A stretch of 7,969 nucleotides of DNA, taken from contig JAEZJD010000079.1 of NCBI GenBank assembly GCA_023436425.1, forward strand, positions 1-7,969, given 5' to 3'. The position numbers and the translations under genes were made by a program. Shown one piece after another: positions 6,551-7,969 of the stretch (the stretch's first letter is position 1; each line of letters starts with the position of its first letter). This DNA is from Bacteroidota bacterium (GTDB lineage: Bacteria > Bacteroidota > Bacteroidia > Chitinophagales > Chitinophagaceae). The notes under the pieces were generated by a model. That model was not told where the DNA came from. It ran no database searches and was given only the letters and a program-made list of their open reading frames with translations.

Positions 6551-7969
6551 TCTGGCAGATCCTCTACGATGTGTTCACGTACGGCATTTTATGCTATTCT
6601 GTACTCCTGATTAGTTTCTACATTTTCATTGGCATTATTTCAATTGGCGAAACCCGGCGCTACCTGAACAAGGCTGGCTTCACTAACTACAATGTACTGG
6701 CTTCTTCCGAACACGCACCATCGCTCACAATCATTGCGCCTGCATACAACGAAGGCGCCACCATAGTTGAAAATGTAAAATCATTGCTCAACATTTTTTA
6801 TAACAATTATGAAGTTGTTATCGTTAACGATGGAAGCAAGGATGATTCGCTTCAAAAACTTATTGAGGTTTATGGACTCGTGAAAACAGCCGTATTTTTC
6901 GAGGAGCATATTTCAACAAAACCTATCAGAGGCATTTACAAAAGCACAAATCCTATTTACAAAAAGCTAACCGTCGTCGATAAAGTCAATGGTGGAAAAG
7001 CAGATGCACTTAATGTCGGCATCAACATCTCAAATAAAAAATACATCGTTTGTATCGATGTGGATTGCGTGCTGGAACAGGATGCAATGCTGAAGCTTAC
7101 AAAACCTTTTTTAGAAAATGAGAACAAACGAGTAATTGCGACAGGTGGTGTTGTACGCATTGCCAACTCTTGTGAAGTGAAAGATGGAAAGATTCTCGCG
7201 GTACACCTTCCCAAACAATTTTTACCGCGCATGCAAGTGCTGGAGTACATCCGTGCATTTCTCCTGGGCAGAATGGCCTGGAGCAGAATGAATGGATTGT
7301 TGCTCATCTCCGGAGCTTTTGGTGCATTTGACAGGGAAGTGGTCATACGCGTAGGCGGTTACAATCCGAAAACAGTTGGCGAAGACATGGAATTAGTAGT
7401 GCGCATGCGCCGCTATATGGAAGAACAAAACGAACCATATGAGGTAGCGTATATCCCCGATCCGCTTTGCTGGACGGAAGCTCCTTCTTCTTACAGGATT
7501 TTAGGTCGTCAGCGCAATCGATGGACTCGCGGAACAATCGAAACGTTGAAATTTCACAAAAAAATGTTCTTCAACAAGCGCTATGGAATCCTCGGATTAC
7601 TCAGCTATCCGTATTGGTTCTTCTTCGAATTCCTTGCACCTCTCATTGAATTTTTGGGCTTTGTTGCATTTGCGTTTTTTGCATTTGCCGGTCTAATTGA
7701 CTGGAGCTTTTTCCTTTCATTACTTGTCTTTATCTATTTCTTCGGTGTACTGTTCTCTGTTTTTGCCATTTTCATGGAAGTAATGACTTACAATCAATAT
7801 AAAAACAGAAAAGATTTCTGGAGTTTGTTGGCTACTGCATTGCTCGAGCCAATACTCTTTCATCCTTTTATAGTTTGGTCCGCGGTTCGCGGCAATATCG
7901 ATCTGATTATGAAGAAAAAATCTTGGGGCGAAATGACCCGTCAAGGCTTTTCAACACAGCCTGTAACCT
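6547..7969 (+). CDS. family 2 processive-type membrane glycosyltransferase, open at the right edge
   Basis: An open frame of 474 residues runs to the window end without a stop. It has the layout of poly-N-acetylglucosamine (PgaC/IcaA) and cellulose synthase type enzymes, which polymerise a sugar from a nucleotide donor in the cytoplasm and pass it through the membrane. An N-terminal membrane helix is at about 12-34. The GT2 domain has APAYNEG (64-70), VIVNDGS (91-97), NGGKADALN before the DVD metal-binding motif (Asp171, Asp173), the acceptor/base motif GEDMEL (278-283), and QRNRW (322-326), the Q/R-x-x-R-W motif of processive enzymes. Three or four membrane helices follow at about 349-445. 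The end (MKKKSWGEMTRQGF) resembles where this family normally stops, so only a few residues are probably missing. ATG 6547 overlaps the stop of the HEAT-like gene. The sugar specificity cannot be read from the sequence; N-acetylglucosamine is a guess from the PgaC likeness, and a non-processive enzyme is possible. Confidence 0.9.
   Translation, partial: MIWQILYDVFTYGILCYSVLLISFYIFIGIISIGETRRYLNKAGFTNYNVLASSEHAPSLTIIAPAYNEGATIVENVKSLLNIFYNNYEVVIVNDGSKDDSLQKLIEVYGLVKTAVFFEEHISTKPIRGIYKSTNPIYKKLTVVDKVNGGKADALNVGINISNKKYIVCIDVDCVLEQDAMLKLTKPFLENENKRVIATGGVVRIANSCEVKDGKILAVHLPKQFLPRMQVLEYIRAFLLGRMAWSRMNGLLLISGAFGAFDREVVIRVGGYNPKTVGEDMELVVRMRRYMEEQNEPYEVAYIPDPLCWTEAPSSYRILGRQRNRWTRGTIETLKFHKKMFFNKRYGILGLLSYPYWFFFEFLAPLIEFLGFVAFAFFAFAGLIDWSFFLSLLVFIYFFGVLFSVFAIFMEVMTYNQYKNRKDFWSLLATALLEPILFHPFIVWSAVRGNIDLIMKKKSWGEMTRQGFSTQPVT

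Noticed and set aside
6957..7346. Open frame of 129 codons on the minus strand.
   Set aside because: It is antisense to the glycosyltransferase, whose GT2 motifs are all intact in the plus frame.

Overview
The window looks like a chromosomal segment from a member of the phylum Bacteroidota (perhaps a Chitinophaga/Sphingobacterium-type lineage; the lower rank is a guess). Three things point there. Matches to the Bacteroidota-type promoter (TTTG, about 19 bases, TAnnTTTG) sit in front of genes. Shine-Dalgarno sequences are absent before the starts. The gene set, with a tRNA-Asn of Bacteroidota type and a hybrid kinase / HEAT-repeat / glycosyltransferase cluster, also fits.

Left part (1-877), minus strand: the 5' half of a tRNA gene, most likely tRNA-Asn, runs off the left edge behind a well-formed promoter. 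Next to it is an EcsC-family protein gene. Middle part (981-2429), plus strand: a small PD-(D/E)XK-like nuclease gene lies just upstream of a D12-class N6-adenine DNA methyltransferase gene. I read the two as a compact type II restriction-modification unit placed between the tRNA/ecsC block and the next operon.

Right part (2457-7969), plus strand: a four-gene operon in which every junction is the same 4-base ATGA stop/start overlap. Its order is a membrane hybrid sensor kinase (two PAS domains, HisKA, HATPase, receiver, Hpt), a stand-alone receiver protein, a membrane-anchored HEAT-like repeat protein of unknown function, and a family 2 processive-type glycosyltransferase that is open at the right edge. 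The first two genes hold all four phosphorylation sites of a His-Asp-His-Asp phosphorelay. No gene in the operon carries a DNA-binding output domain, so the relay most likely ends in a protein-protein contact.

My main hypothesis is that the phosphorelay controls synthesis of an exopolysaccharide by the membrane glycosyltransferase through the membrane HEAT protein, in place of cyclic-di-GMP control. The operon promoter seems to lie inside the longest possible reading frame of the kinase. This moves the likely start from TTG 2476 to TTG 2524, and a perfect 8-bp inverted repeat overlaps the upstream element of that promoter.

No transposase, CRISPR array, rRNA or phage gene is visible. No gene-free stretch exceeds 300 bases.
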